Source of the DNA: Bacillota bacterium
GTDB lineage: Bacteria > Bacillota > Clostridia > Oscillospirales > Acutalibacteraceae
Length of the DNA: 16,792 nt
Assembly: GCA_023397245.1 (NCBI GenBank)
Contig: JAEWUH010000188.1
Span: 1 to 16,792, forward strand
Direction: 5' to 3'
Numbering within the stretch: position 1 is the stretch's first letter; every line of letters starts with the position of its first letter. This document shows, piece after piece, positions 7,198 through 13,564 of the stretch. The notes beneath the pieces were generated by a model. The model was given only the letters and a program-made list of their open reading frames with translations. It was not told where the DNA came from and did not search any database. The translations under genes were made by a program, and so were the position numbers.

Positions 7198-7839
7198 TTA
7201 TTTTTCGGTCGGATTTGATATCCGGTAGCAAAGCGTCATCAAGCTGTCGTTCAGGTGAACGTTTTCCACCAGCGTGTCCGGGTATTTCATGCTGATATCA
7301 TAATGGCTGAAATTCCAGAAATTCCGGATTCCCAGATCATAAAGGTGCTCAGTCAGCGCGCTGACCGCTTCCCGCGGGACACAGAAGACCGCCATGACCG
7401 GTTTTTCGCTTTTGCAGAATTCGTCGATCTTGGATACATCCATTACCGTATGGCCGTTGATCGTTGTGCCGACCTTCTGCGGGGAAATATCGAAGATGCC
7501 TGCCAATTCAAACCCCTGACCTTCAAAAGAAATGTGCGAGGCGATTGCCCGGCCTAAATTTCCGGCGCCGATCAGAATTGCTTTGTACGCGTTGGAAAGC
7601 CCCAGAATATTGGCTATTTCGTCACAGAGCTGGTCAACGATATATCCGTAACCCTGCTGACCAAAGCCGCCAAAACAATTTAAATCCTGACGTATCTGCG
7701 AAGCTGTGAGCCCCAGCTTTGAGGAAAGCTCGGTGGAAGAAATCCTTGTTACGCCTTTTCCCCTCAGATGTTTTAAAAACCGGTAGTACCTGGGCAGCCG
7801 TCGAATAACGGACATGGAAATATTATCGCGTTTTGGCAT
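7198..7839 (-). CDS. rex: Redox-sensing transcriptional repressor Rex
   Basis: Rex is a cytoplasmic homodimer that senses the NADH/NAD ratio and releases DNA when NADH rises; it typically controls fermentation and respiration genes. This copy has 213 residues, the usual length. The N-terminal winged helix (about 8-78) contains RLPRYYRFLKHL and TASQIRQDLNCFGGFGQQGYGY. The Rossmann domain has the dinucleotide-binding motif GAGNLG at 91-96 and continues to the C-terminal helix that swaps between subunits in known Rex structures. ATG 7839 has GGAGGT about 11 bases upstream, slightly far, but no better start exists. It begins 30 bases after the icd stop and ends before a terminator, so it looks like the last gene of the acn-icd-rex operon. 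The Rex-like palindrome at 11152-11169 suggests autoregulation. Confidence 0.96.
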   Translation of the reverse strand: MPKRDNISMSVIRRLPRYYRFLKHLRGKGVTRISSTELSSKLGLTASQIRQDLNCFGGFGQQGYGYIVDQLCDEIANILGLSNAYKAILIGAGNLGRAIASHISFEGQGFELAGIFDISPQKVGTTINGHTVMDVSKIDEFCKSEKPVMAVFCVPREAVSALTEHLYDLGIRNFWNFSHYDISMKYPDTLVENVHLNDSLMTLCYRISNPTEK

Positions 7840-7869
7840 GATGTAAAATTACCTCCGAAAGGCTCCGCT

Positions 7870-9078
7870 TTACAGCAGCAGAGCCAGTTTATTATTGATT
7901 TCCCTGAGAAATGTTTCCGTATCCACCGCTTTTTTATTCGGCAGGCTGGAAAGGCTTGCAAGGTCGCCCGTCATAATCCCGTCTTCGATGGTCTGAAGCG
8001 ATGCCTTTTCCAGATTTTCGGCAAACCGAACCAGTTCGGGAGTGCCGTCCAGCTCACCGCGCTTTTTCAGCGCGCCGGTCCAGGCGAACAGGGTGGCCAT
8101 GGAGTTAGTCGAGGTTTTATGACCTTCCAGATATTTGTAATAGTGGCGCTGTACGGTGCCGTGAGCCGCTTCATACTCGTAAACGCCGTCCGGGGAAACA
8201 AGCACGCTGGTCATCATGGCAAGGCTGCCGAAGGCGGTGGCCACCATGTCGCTCATCACGTCGCCGTCATAGTTTTTGCACGCCCAGATATAGCCGCCTT
8301 CGGAACGCACCACTCTTGCCACCGCGTCGTCAATCAGTGTGTAGAAGTACGTAATGCCGGCTTTTTCAAAAGCGTCCTTATATTGGTTTTCGTAGATTTC
8401 ATTGAAAATATCCTTGAATCTGTGGTCATATTTCTTTGAGATCGTGTCCTTGGTGGCAAACCACAAATCCTGTTTTACATCCAGCGCAAAATTGAAGCAG
8501 GCCTTTGCAAAGCTTTCAATACTCTTGTCGATATTGTGCAGTCCCTGAATGATTCCGGCGGTATCAAAATCATGGATCAGCTCGCGTTCCTCCGAACCGT
8601 CGGCCTTGGTTACGACCAGCTCGGCTTTTGCGCCGTCGGGAACCCTCATTTCCACGTTGCGGTAAACGTCACCGTAGGCGTGGCGCGCAATCGTGATCGG
8701 CTTTTTCCAGCTGGGAATGTAGGGGGTAATCCCCTTCACAAGCAGCGGGGTGCGGAACACCGTGCCATCCAGAATCGCACGAATGGTGCCGTTCGGCGAT
8801 TTCCACATTTCTTTCAGGTTGTATTCCTTTACGCGTTCCGCGTTTGGGGTAATGGTTGCGCATTTTACGGCCACGCCGTATTTCTTTGTGGCGTAGGCTG
8901 AATCAAACGTTACCTGGTCGTTTGTCGCGTCGCGGTTCTGCAGCCCAAGATCGTAATATTCCGTTTTTAAATCAATATAGGGGGTAAGCAGAATATCCTT
9001 AATCATCTTCCAGATGATTCTTGTCATTTCGTCGCCGTCCATCTCGACAAGCGGGGTTTTCATTTCGATTTTGCTCAT
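7870..9078 (-). CDS. icd: NADP-dependent isocitrate dehydrogenase, eukaryotic type
   Basis: This cytoplasmic enzyme oxidatively decarboxylates isocitrate to 2-oxoglutarate and makes NADPH. The 402-residue sequence follows the eukaryotic/mammalian IDH1-like class rather than the E. coli Icd class. Isocitrate-binding residues fall at nearly the same numbers as in human IDH1: Ser94, Asn96 and Arg100 in KSPNGTIR, Arg109 in TVFR, Arg132 in ARHAYGD, and Tyr139. Lys210 is the partner catalytic residue. Metal-binding aspartates are Asp251, Asp273 and Asp277. Arg311 and His312 in GTVQRHY match the residues that bind the NADP 2'-phosphate, which supports NADP specificity. The start follows GGAGG by seven bases. 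It lies 41 bases after aconitase and 30 before rex, so all three are likely one transcript. Confidence 0.97.
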   Translation of the reverse strand: MSKIEMKTPLVEMDGDEMTRIIWKMIKDILLTPYIDLKTEYYDLGLQNRDATNDQVTFDSAYATKKYGVAVKCATITPNAERVKEYNLKEMWKSPNGTIRAILDGTVFRTPLLVKGITPYIPSWKKPITIARHAYGDVYRNVEMRVPDGAKAELVVTKADGSEERELIHDFDTAGIIQGLHNIDKSIESFAKACFNFALDVKQDLWFATKDTISKKYDHRFKDIFNEIYENQYKDAFEKAGITYFYTLIDDAVARVVRSEGGYIWACKNYDGDVMSDMVATAFGSLAMMTSVLVSPDGVYEYEAAHGTVQRHYYKYLEGHKTSTNSMATLFAWTGALKKRGELDGTPELVRFAENLEKASLQTIEDGIMTGDLASLSSLPNKKAVDTETFLREINNKLALLL

Positions 9079-9119
9079 TTGGTTTCCTCCGTTATTATAA
9101 ATTCCCGGTTACGGGTGAA

Positions 9120-11051
9120 TTAATTCTGCTCTCTGGTATAATTCAGCAGTCCACCTGCAAGCACCATTTTGCGCTGGCGGTCGCTTAAAACGGCTTCCAC
9201 TTCAAACGAAGTGCCTTTTGTTTTATTATTTACAATAATTTTTGAATTGTTTGTTATCGCGCTGCGAATATCCGGCAGCTCCAGCTCGTCCATCTGGTCG
9301 ACTGCGTCGTAATCCTTTTCGTTGCGGAAGACCAGCGGAAGGATGCCGGCGTTCGCAAGGTTTGCGCAGTGGATGCGGGCGAAGCTTTTCACGATTACGG
9401 CCTTTATGCCGAGGTAGAGCGGAACCAGCGCCGCGTGCTCACGGGAGGAGCCCTGTCCGTAGTTTGCGCCGCCGATGATGATGCCGCTGCCGTTCTGCCT
9501 GCAGCGCTCCGGGAATTCCTTGTCGCATACACCGAAGCAGAAGTTGGAAAGGTATGGGATATTGGAGCGGTAGGGCAGGATTTTGGAACCGGCGGGCATG
9601 ATATGGTCCGTGGTGATGTTGTCGCCGACCTTCAGCATGGCCTTTGCCCGGATGCTCTGCGGCAGCTCTGTTGTAACGGGGAATTCCTTGATGTTCGGCC
9701 CGCGCAGAATTTTTACGTCCTTCGCTTCGGCTTCGCTTGCCGGGGCAAGAACCATATTATCGTTGATCAGGAAATGTTCGGGCAGCGCGATCGGCGCTTC
9801 CTCGCCCAGCGTCTGCGGGTTTGTCAGAACGCCTGTAAGAGCGGAAGCCGCGGCGGTTTCCGGGCTGACAAGATAAATCTGCCCGTCGGCCGTGCCGGAA
9901 CGTCCTTCAAAGTTGCGGTTGAAGGTGCGCAGGGAGATGCCTGCCGAGTTTGGAGACTGCCCCATGCCGATACACGGGCCGCAGGCGCATTCCAGAATAC
10001 GTGCTCCCGCGCCGATCAGGTCGGCCAGAGCGCCGTTCTGCGCCAGCATATTATAAACCTGCTTGGAACCCGGCGCAATGGCCAGGCTTACGTCCGGATT
10101 TACCGTTTTACCCTTTAAAATCGAGGCGACGCGCATCAGATCAAGGTAGGAGGAGTTCGTGCAGGAGCCGATGCAGACCTGATCGACCTTGATTTTTCCG
10201 ATTTCGTCCACCTTTTTTACAGCGTCCGGGCTGTGCGGGCAGGCCGCCATCGGAACCAGTTCGGAAAGGTCGATGGAGATTTCCTCGTCATAGACCGCGT
10301 CCGCGTCGGATTTTAATTCCACCCAGTCGTTTTCGCGGCCCTGCGCCTTTAAGAAAGCGCGGGTAACCCCGTCGGAAGGAAATATGGAAGTGGTTGCGCC
10401 AAGCTCCGCGCCCATATTGGTGATGGTCGCGCGTTCCGGCACGGTGAGGGAGGCAACCCCTTCGCCGCAGTATTCCACGATTTTGCCCACACCGCCCTTT
10501 ACGGTCAGAATGCGGAGCACTTCAAGAATCACGTCTTTTGCGCTTACCCACGGGGACAGCCTGCCGCTGAGGGTTACCCGGAGCATTTTCGGCATGGTAA
10601 TGTAATAAGTGCCGCCGCCCATTGCCACGGCAACGTCAAGGCCGCCCGCGCCCATCGCGAGCATTCCGATGCCGCCGCCGGTGGGGGTGTGGCTATCCGA
10701 ACCGATCAGGGTCTTGCCGGGGATGCCGAAGCGCTCCAGATGTACCTGATGGCAGATTCCGTTGCCCGGGCGTGAAAAATAAATTCCGTGTTTTTTTGCC
10801 ACGGACTGGATAAACCGGTGGTCGTCGGCGTTTTCAAAGCCGGTCTGCAGGGTGTTGTGGTCTATGTATGCCACAGAGCGTTCTGTTCTTACACGGGGAA
10901 CGCCCATTGCTTCAAATTCAAGATAAGCCATGGTTCCGGTTGCGTCCTGCGTAAGGGTCTGGTCAATTTTCAAGCCGATCTCGCTGCCTGCGGTCATGCT
11001 GCCGCTCTGGAGATGACTCTTGATTATTTTTTGTGCCAAAGTCAAGCCCAT
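9120..11051 (-). CDS. acnA: Aconitate hydratase (aconitase)
   Basis: Aconitase isomerises citrate to isocitrate through cis-aconitate using a [4Fe-4S] cluster. This 643-residue protein is shorter than the roughly 900-residue E. coli AcnA and resembles the compact Aquifex-type bacterial aconitases, which are close to LeuC-LeuD-like enzymes. Cluster ligands are visible as Cys297 in CIGSCTNSS, and Cys357 and Cys360 in ACGPCIGMG. The substrate region has SDSHTPTGGGIGMLA. The C-terminal swivel domain contains TTDHIMPAG and the GQGSSREHAAL active-site loop. I chose ATG 11051, which has AGGAGG eight bases upstream; an upstream in-frame start at 11096 lacks such a site. It is the first gene of the operon with icd and rex, preceded by a leader of about 110 bases. 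A related dehydratase such as homoaconitase is less likely given the adjacent icd. Confidence 0.95.
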   Translation of the reverse strand: MGLTLAQKIIKSHLQSGSMTAGSEIGLKIDQTLTQDATGTMAYLEFEAMGVPRVRTERSVAYIDHNTLQTGFENADDHRFIQSVAKKHGIYFSRPGNGICHQVHLERFGIPGKTLIGSDSHTPTGGGIGMLAMGAGGLDVAVAMGGGTYYITMPKMLRVTLSGRLSPWVSAKDVILEVLRILTVKGGVGKIVEYCGEGVASLTVPERATITNMGAELGATTSIFPSDGVTRAFLKAQGRENDWVELKSDADAVYDEEISIDLSELVPMAACPHSPDAVKKVDEIGKIKVDQVCIGSCTNSSYLDLMRVASILKGKTVNPDVSLAIAPGSKQVYNMLAQNGALADLIGAGARILECACGPCIGMGQSPNSAGISLRTFNRNFEGRSGTADGQIYLVSPETAAASALTGVLTNPQTLGEEAPIALPEHFLINDNMVLAPASEAEAKDVKILRGPNIKEFPVTTELPQSIRAKAMLKVGDNITTDHIMPAGSKILPYRSNIPYLSNFCFGVCDKEFPERCRQNGSGIIIGGANYGQGSSREHAALVPLYLGIKAVIVKSFARIHCANLANAGILPLVFRNEKDYDAVDQMDELELPDIRSAITNNSKIIVNNKTKGTSFEVEAVLSDRQRKMVLAGGLLNYTREQN

Positions 11052-11151
11052 GAATAAATCCTCCTGTTTCAATCTGAGGTTCGGCGGGGTTTCCAAAACG
11101 GAACAAACAGGAAATCGCTCGTTCCGGCTTTAAGCTGCCCCAAACTGTTCT

Positions 11152-11169
11152 TAGTTAAATATATAACTA
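11152..11169. promoter_or_regulatory. Candidate Rex operator at the acn-icd-rex promoter
   Basis: TAGTTAAATATATAACTA matches the published low-GC Gram-positive Rex consensus TTGTTAANNNNTTAACAA at 11 of its 14 fixed positions. It touches the -10 box and covers the predicted transcription start near 11162, so bound Rex would block initiation. The match is read directly; the role is inferred from it and from rex being in this operon. Confidence 0.5.
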
Positions 11170-11197
11170 TTATCATATAAAAACAAACGATTGTCAA
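11169..11197 (-). promoter_or_regulatory. Sigma-A promoter of the acn-icd-rex operon
   Basis: On the minus strand TTGACA (complement of 11192-11197) and GATAAT (complement of 11169-11174) are separated by exactly 17 bases. The start would be near 11162, giving a leader of about 110 bases. That leader contains a moderately stable hairpin with CGGAAC pairing to GTTCCG. Confidence 0.75.
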
Positions 11198-11247
11198 TCA
11201 GCCATTGAATATTATCCTGCTATTTTTACTTTTAAGACTTTATTTTC

Positions 11248-11276
11248 TTGATGAATATCCCAACAAATGTTATAAT
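11248..11276 (+). promoter_or_regulatory. Strong extended -10 promoter, start of the tepA leader
   Basis: TTGATG (11248-11253) and a perfect TATAAT (11271-11276) are 17 bases apart, with a TG extended -10 element directly before the -10 box. Transcription should start near 11283, leaving about 270 bases of leader before tepA. The spacer 11052-11555 therefore holds two back-to-back promoters, a Rex-like operator and this leader, but no protein gene. Confidence 0.75.
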
Positions 11277-11282
11277 AAAAAC

Positions 11283-11410
11283 ATCAACCGGCTTGCTCGC
11301 AAGGCTGCGGGGCTTTTCAATCGCAAATTTGGCTGCCGCTGCATTTTTCCTGTGAATTAGGGTCACGAATTTAAGAAAAAATCCTTTGTTCGCGGAGCTC
11401 CCGGCATAAC
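11283..11410 (+). ncRNA. Candidate structured RNA, possibly 6S-like
   Basis: The first 125 or so bases of the predicted transcript can fold into a rod. CCGG (11288-11291) pairs with CCGG (11401-11404), GCTC (11295-11298) with GAGC (11395-11398), AAGG (11301-11304) with CCTT (11383-11386), and TTTTC (11314-11318) with GAAAA (11375-11379). An asymmetric open region with CTGCGGGG lies between, and the small hairpin GTGA/TCAC (11352-11365) sits on the 3' side. E. coli 6S RNA has a similar layout and contains UGUUCGCAAGCGGG, comparable to UGCUCGCAAGGCUGCGGGG here. It is shorter than typical 6S RNAs and no clear terminator follows, so a structured mRNA leader for tepA is an equal alternative. Folding was done by hand. 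Confidence 0.3.
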
Positions 11411-11503
11411 TCTTAACGCTTCAATATTTATACACCGGATCGATGCGGGCGGCGGAATTTATTGGGCGGCTCAGCAATATTAATTGAAATGAAAAAGCAC
11501 TTT

Positions 11504-11547
11504 CTGCGTATGAGAACGCCGTCTCTCGGCAAACTAAACGCAGGAGG
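11504..11547 (+). promoter_or_regulatory. Nested hairpin adjoining the tepA ribosome binding site
   Basis: CTGCGT (11504-11509) pairs with ACGCAG (11538-11543), whose last two bases are the start of the AGGAGG ribosome binding site (11542-11547). Inside it GCCG and CGGC form a second stem around TCTCT. The outer pairing would partly mask the ribosome binding site. A regulatory effect is inference. Confidence 0.35.
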
Positions 11548-11555
11548 TACTGGAT

Positions 11556-12341
11556 ATGAACAACGAAGAGGTAAACCGAGAGAAAGAAAAGGAAGAAAGC
11601 AAGGACCGGAATGACCGGCAGGTCGATCAGGTCATCGATACCGGTTCGGTCATTACGGGCGACGGCGCCCATATGATTCACTGCCTGACGGTGATCGGCC
11701 AGATTGAAGGACACTATATTTTGCCGTCATCCAATAAAACAACAAAATACGAGCATGTTATTCCGCAGCTTGTGGCGATTGAAGAGGAACCAAAAATCGA
11801 CGGCCTGCTTATTATCCTGAATACGGTGGGCGGCGACGTGGAAGCCGGACTCGCGCTTGCGGAGCTTGTGGCGGGAATGAAGAAACCCACGGTGTCCATG
11901 GTTCTGGGCGGCGGGCATTCCATCGGGGTGCCTCTGGCGGTTGCCGCAAAGCATTCCTTTATTGTTCCGAGCGCGACCATGACCATTCACCCCGTGCGGA
12001 TGAACGGGATGCTTTTGGGGGTGCCGCAGACGCTGGAGTATTTTCAGCGGATGCAGGAGCGTATTACGCGGTTTGTTACGCAGAATTCGCATATGTCGGC
12101 GGAACGCTTTCATGAGCTTTCCATGAACACGAAGGAACTGGTCATGGATGTCGGCACGGTTCTTGACGGGCCGGACGCCGTAGAGGAAGGGCTCATCGAT
12201 TCGCTTGGCTGCCTTTCCGACGCGATCGACTGCCTTTACAGGATGATCGACGAACAGCGGGCAAAAGACAAAAAGCCGGGGCCCAAGGCACAGAGAAAAC
12301 AGGTAAGGCCGGCGAAAAAACCCGCGGAAACGGCAGAATGA
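11556..12341 (+). CDS. tepA: ClpP-fold serine protease-like protein, TepA family
   Basis: This 261-residue cytoplasmic protein has the ClpP/crotonase fold of the TepA (YmfB) family, named for translocation-enhancing protein in Bacillus. The charged N-terminus (about 1-28) is followed by a core with ILNTVGGDVEAGLALAE. The nucleophile region GGGHSIGVP holds Ser122, and TIHPVRM holds His145, matching the catalytic Ser and His of ClpP. The 20 C-terminal residues are Lys/Pro/Ala-rich and probably disordered. AGGAGG lies eight bases before the ATG. It is the first gene of a rightward series with uppP and spoIIIE; in Bacillus the tepA homologue also lies close upstream of spoIIIE, which supports the family call. 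The substrate is unknown, and it should not be taken as the main ClpP, since no Clp ATPase is nearby. Confidence 0.88.
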   Translation: MNNEEVNREKEKEESKDRNDRQVDQVIDTGSVITGDGAHMIHCLTVIGQIEGHYILPSSNKTTKYEHVIPQLVAIEEEPKIDGLLIILNTVGGDVEAGLALAELVAGMKKPTVSMVLGGGHSIGVPLAVAAKHSFIVPSATMTIHPVRMNGMLLGVPQTLEYFQRMQERITRFVTQNSHMSAERFHELSMNTKELVMDVGTVLDGPDAVEEGLIDSLGCLSDAIDCLYRMIDEQRAKDKKPGPKAQRKQVRPAKKPAETAE

Positions 12342-12474
12342 ATTCCGGCGCATATGATCCGGTTAAGAGAAGCTATGAGGGGATACCTTTATTAAAATGA
12401 AAGTTACAGGAGCGGGCAGCGCAGGCAGAATTGTGCGGCAATTTTGCGGCGGCACGGCTTAGTATACAATCAGG

Positions 12475-12543
12475 CAGACTGCGGCAAATCAGCCACGCAA
12501 TATTGTGCGGCTTTGTCACAGTCTGGAGGCGGCGGCAGCCGCC
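12475..12543 (+). repeat. Large hairpin followed by a GC-rich hairpin upstream of uppP
   Basis: CAGACTG (12475-12481) and CAGTCTG (12519-12525) are perfectly complementary and enclose further pairing, including AGCC-CGCAAT with ATTGTGCG-GGCT. Directly after it GGCGGC (12528-12533) pairs with GCCGCC (12538-12543) around GGCA. No U-run follows either, so they do not look like terminators. The stretch before them (12421-12460) repeats CAGGCAGA and ATTGTGCGGC motifs. The 227-base tepA-uppP gap otherwise shows no gene. Confidence 0.5.
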
Positions 12544-12568
12544 AATACATAATATGGAGGAAACAGCT

Positions 12569-13495
12569 TTGACAGTTTTACAGGCGATCATTCAGGGAAT
12601 TATTCAGGGAGCAACCGAGTTTTTACCGGTTTCCAGCAGCGGCCACCTTTCTTTGGTTCAGCATTTCATGGGAGTGGAATCCCCGACTCTGCTTTTTGAC
12701 GTAATGCTTCATCTCGGCACGCTCATCGCGGTGCTGGCGGTTTATTACAAGCTTGTCTGGCGTCTGATCTGCGAACTCGTTTTTACGGTCGGCGATATTT
12801 TTACGGGCAAATTCAAGTGGAGCAAGATGAACCCGGACCGCCGCCTGCTGATGATGCTGATCATCGGCCTTCTGCCGCTGTTCCTTCTGTTCCTTCCGGT
12901 TCCCGGCACGGGAATGAAAATCAAGGACTTCGCGGATAAATTTGCGACCGATAACGATATTATCGTCGAGGGCTGCTCGCTGATCGTGACCGGCATTTTG
13001 CTGACCCTTGGAATTATGGCAAGCCATAAAACCGCCGAACGCCACGCCGTGCACGGCCGGCCGTCCGGTTCCGCCGGCGGAAGAAGACAGTTCAATACCG
13101 CGGATGCGCTGACCGTTGGCCTGACCCAATGTGTTGCCGCCGTTTTTCCGGGGCTTTCCCGCTCCGGTTCCACGCTTTCCGCGGGGCTTCTGCGCGGCAT
13201 CAACCGTCAGACCGCCCTGGACTATTCCTTTGTAATCGGGATTCCGTCCATTCTGGCTGCGGTTGCGCTGGAGCTGAAGGACGCCGCGAAAGGGCCTGCC
13301 GCCAGCATGCCCCCCATGCTGATCGGCGTGATCACCGCGGCGGTCGTAGGCTTTTTTGCCATCAAGCTCCTGCGCTGGATGGTTAAAACGGATAAACTCC
13401 CCGTATTCGCAATCTATACGCTTGTCCTTGGCACGATCATTGTGGTGCTCGGTATCATTGAGCATACTACGGGCTGGACACTCGTCATCAGATAA
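12569..13495 (+). CDS. uppP: Undecaprenyl-diphosphatase UppP (BacA)
   Basis: This integral membrane enzyme dephosphorylates undecaprenyl pyrophosphate to regenerate the lipid carrier for peptidoglycan and other wall polymers; overproduction of the family confers bacitracin resistance. The 308-residue protein is rich in membrane segments. It carries the two signature motifs, TEFLPVSSSGHL near the N-terminus (Glu17) and FPGLSRSGSTLSAGLLRG in the second half, both predicted to form the active site. A hydrophilic loop with HAVHGRPSGSAGG separates the halves. I chose TTG 12569 because GGAGG lies eight bases upstream. The in-frame ATG at 12554 overlaps that ribosome binding site, and longer frames would add a non-family extension. 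It lies between tepA and spoIIIE, 227 bases after tepA and 69 before spoIIIE. Confidence 0.94.
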   Translation: MTVLQAIIQGIIQGATEFLPVSSSGHLSLVQHFMGVESPTLLFDVMLHLGTLIAVLAVYYKLVWRLICELVFTVGDIFTGKFKWSKMNPDRRLLMMLIIGLLPLFLLFLPVPGTGMKIKDFADKFATDNDIIVEGCSLIVTGILLTLGIMASHKTAERHAVHGRPSGSAGGRRQFNTADALTVGLTQCVAAVFPGLSRSGSTLSAGLLRGINRQTALDYSFVIGIPSILAAVALELKDAAKGPAASMPPMLIGVITAAVVGFFAIKLLRWMVKTDKLPVFAIYTLVLGTIIVVLGIIEHTTGWTLVIR

Positions 13496-13564
13496 AATCG
13501 GTCGGCAATAAACAGGCGGAGAAACAGAAACGCTATAAAATTTTATTTATAAGGTGATACAACA

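Noticed and set aside
9369..10118. A 249-codon plus-strand frame inside aconitase
   Set aside because: Antisense to conserved aconitase cluster and swivel motifs, with no ribosome binding site.
11489..11614. A 41-codon basic frame starting MKKHFLRMRTPSLGKL in the tepA leader
   Set aside because: It overlaps the tepA start in another frame and lacks a ribosome binding site. It is most simply chance, though a leader peptide cannot be fully excluded.
12431..12568. N-terminal extension of uppP from an upstream in-frame ATG
   Set aside because: The added residues are translated from the hairpin region, contain no UppP-like sequence, and the ATG lacks a ribosome binding site. TTG 12569 has GGAGG at the right distance.
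12623..13465. A 280-codon minus-strand frame opposite uppP
   Set aside because: Antisense to a clear UppP sequence. The product is low-complexity and charged, and it has no ribosome binding site.
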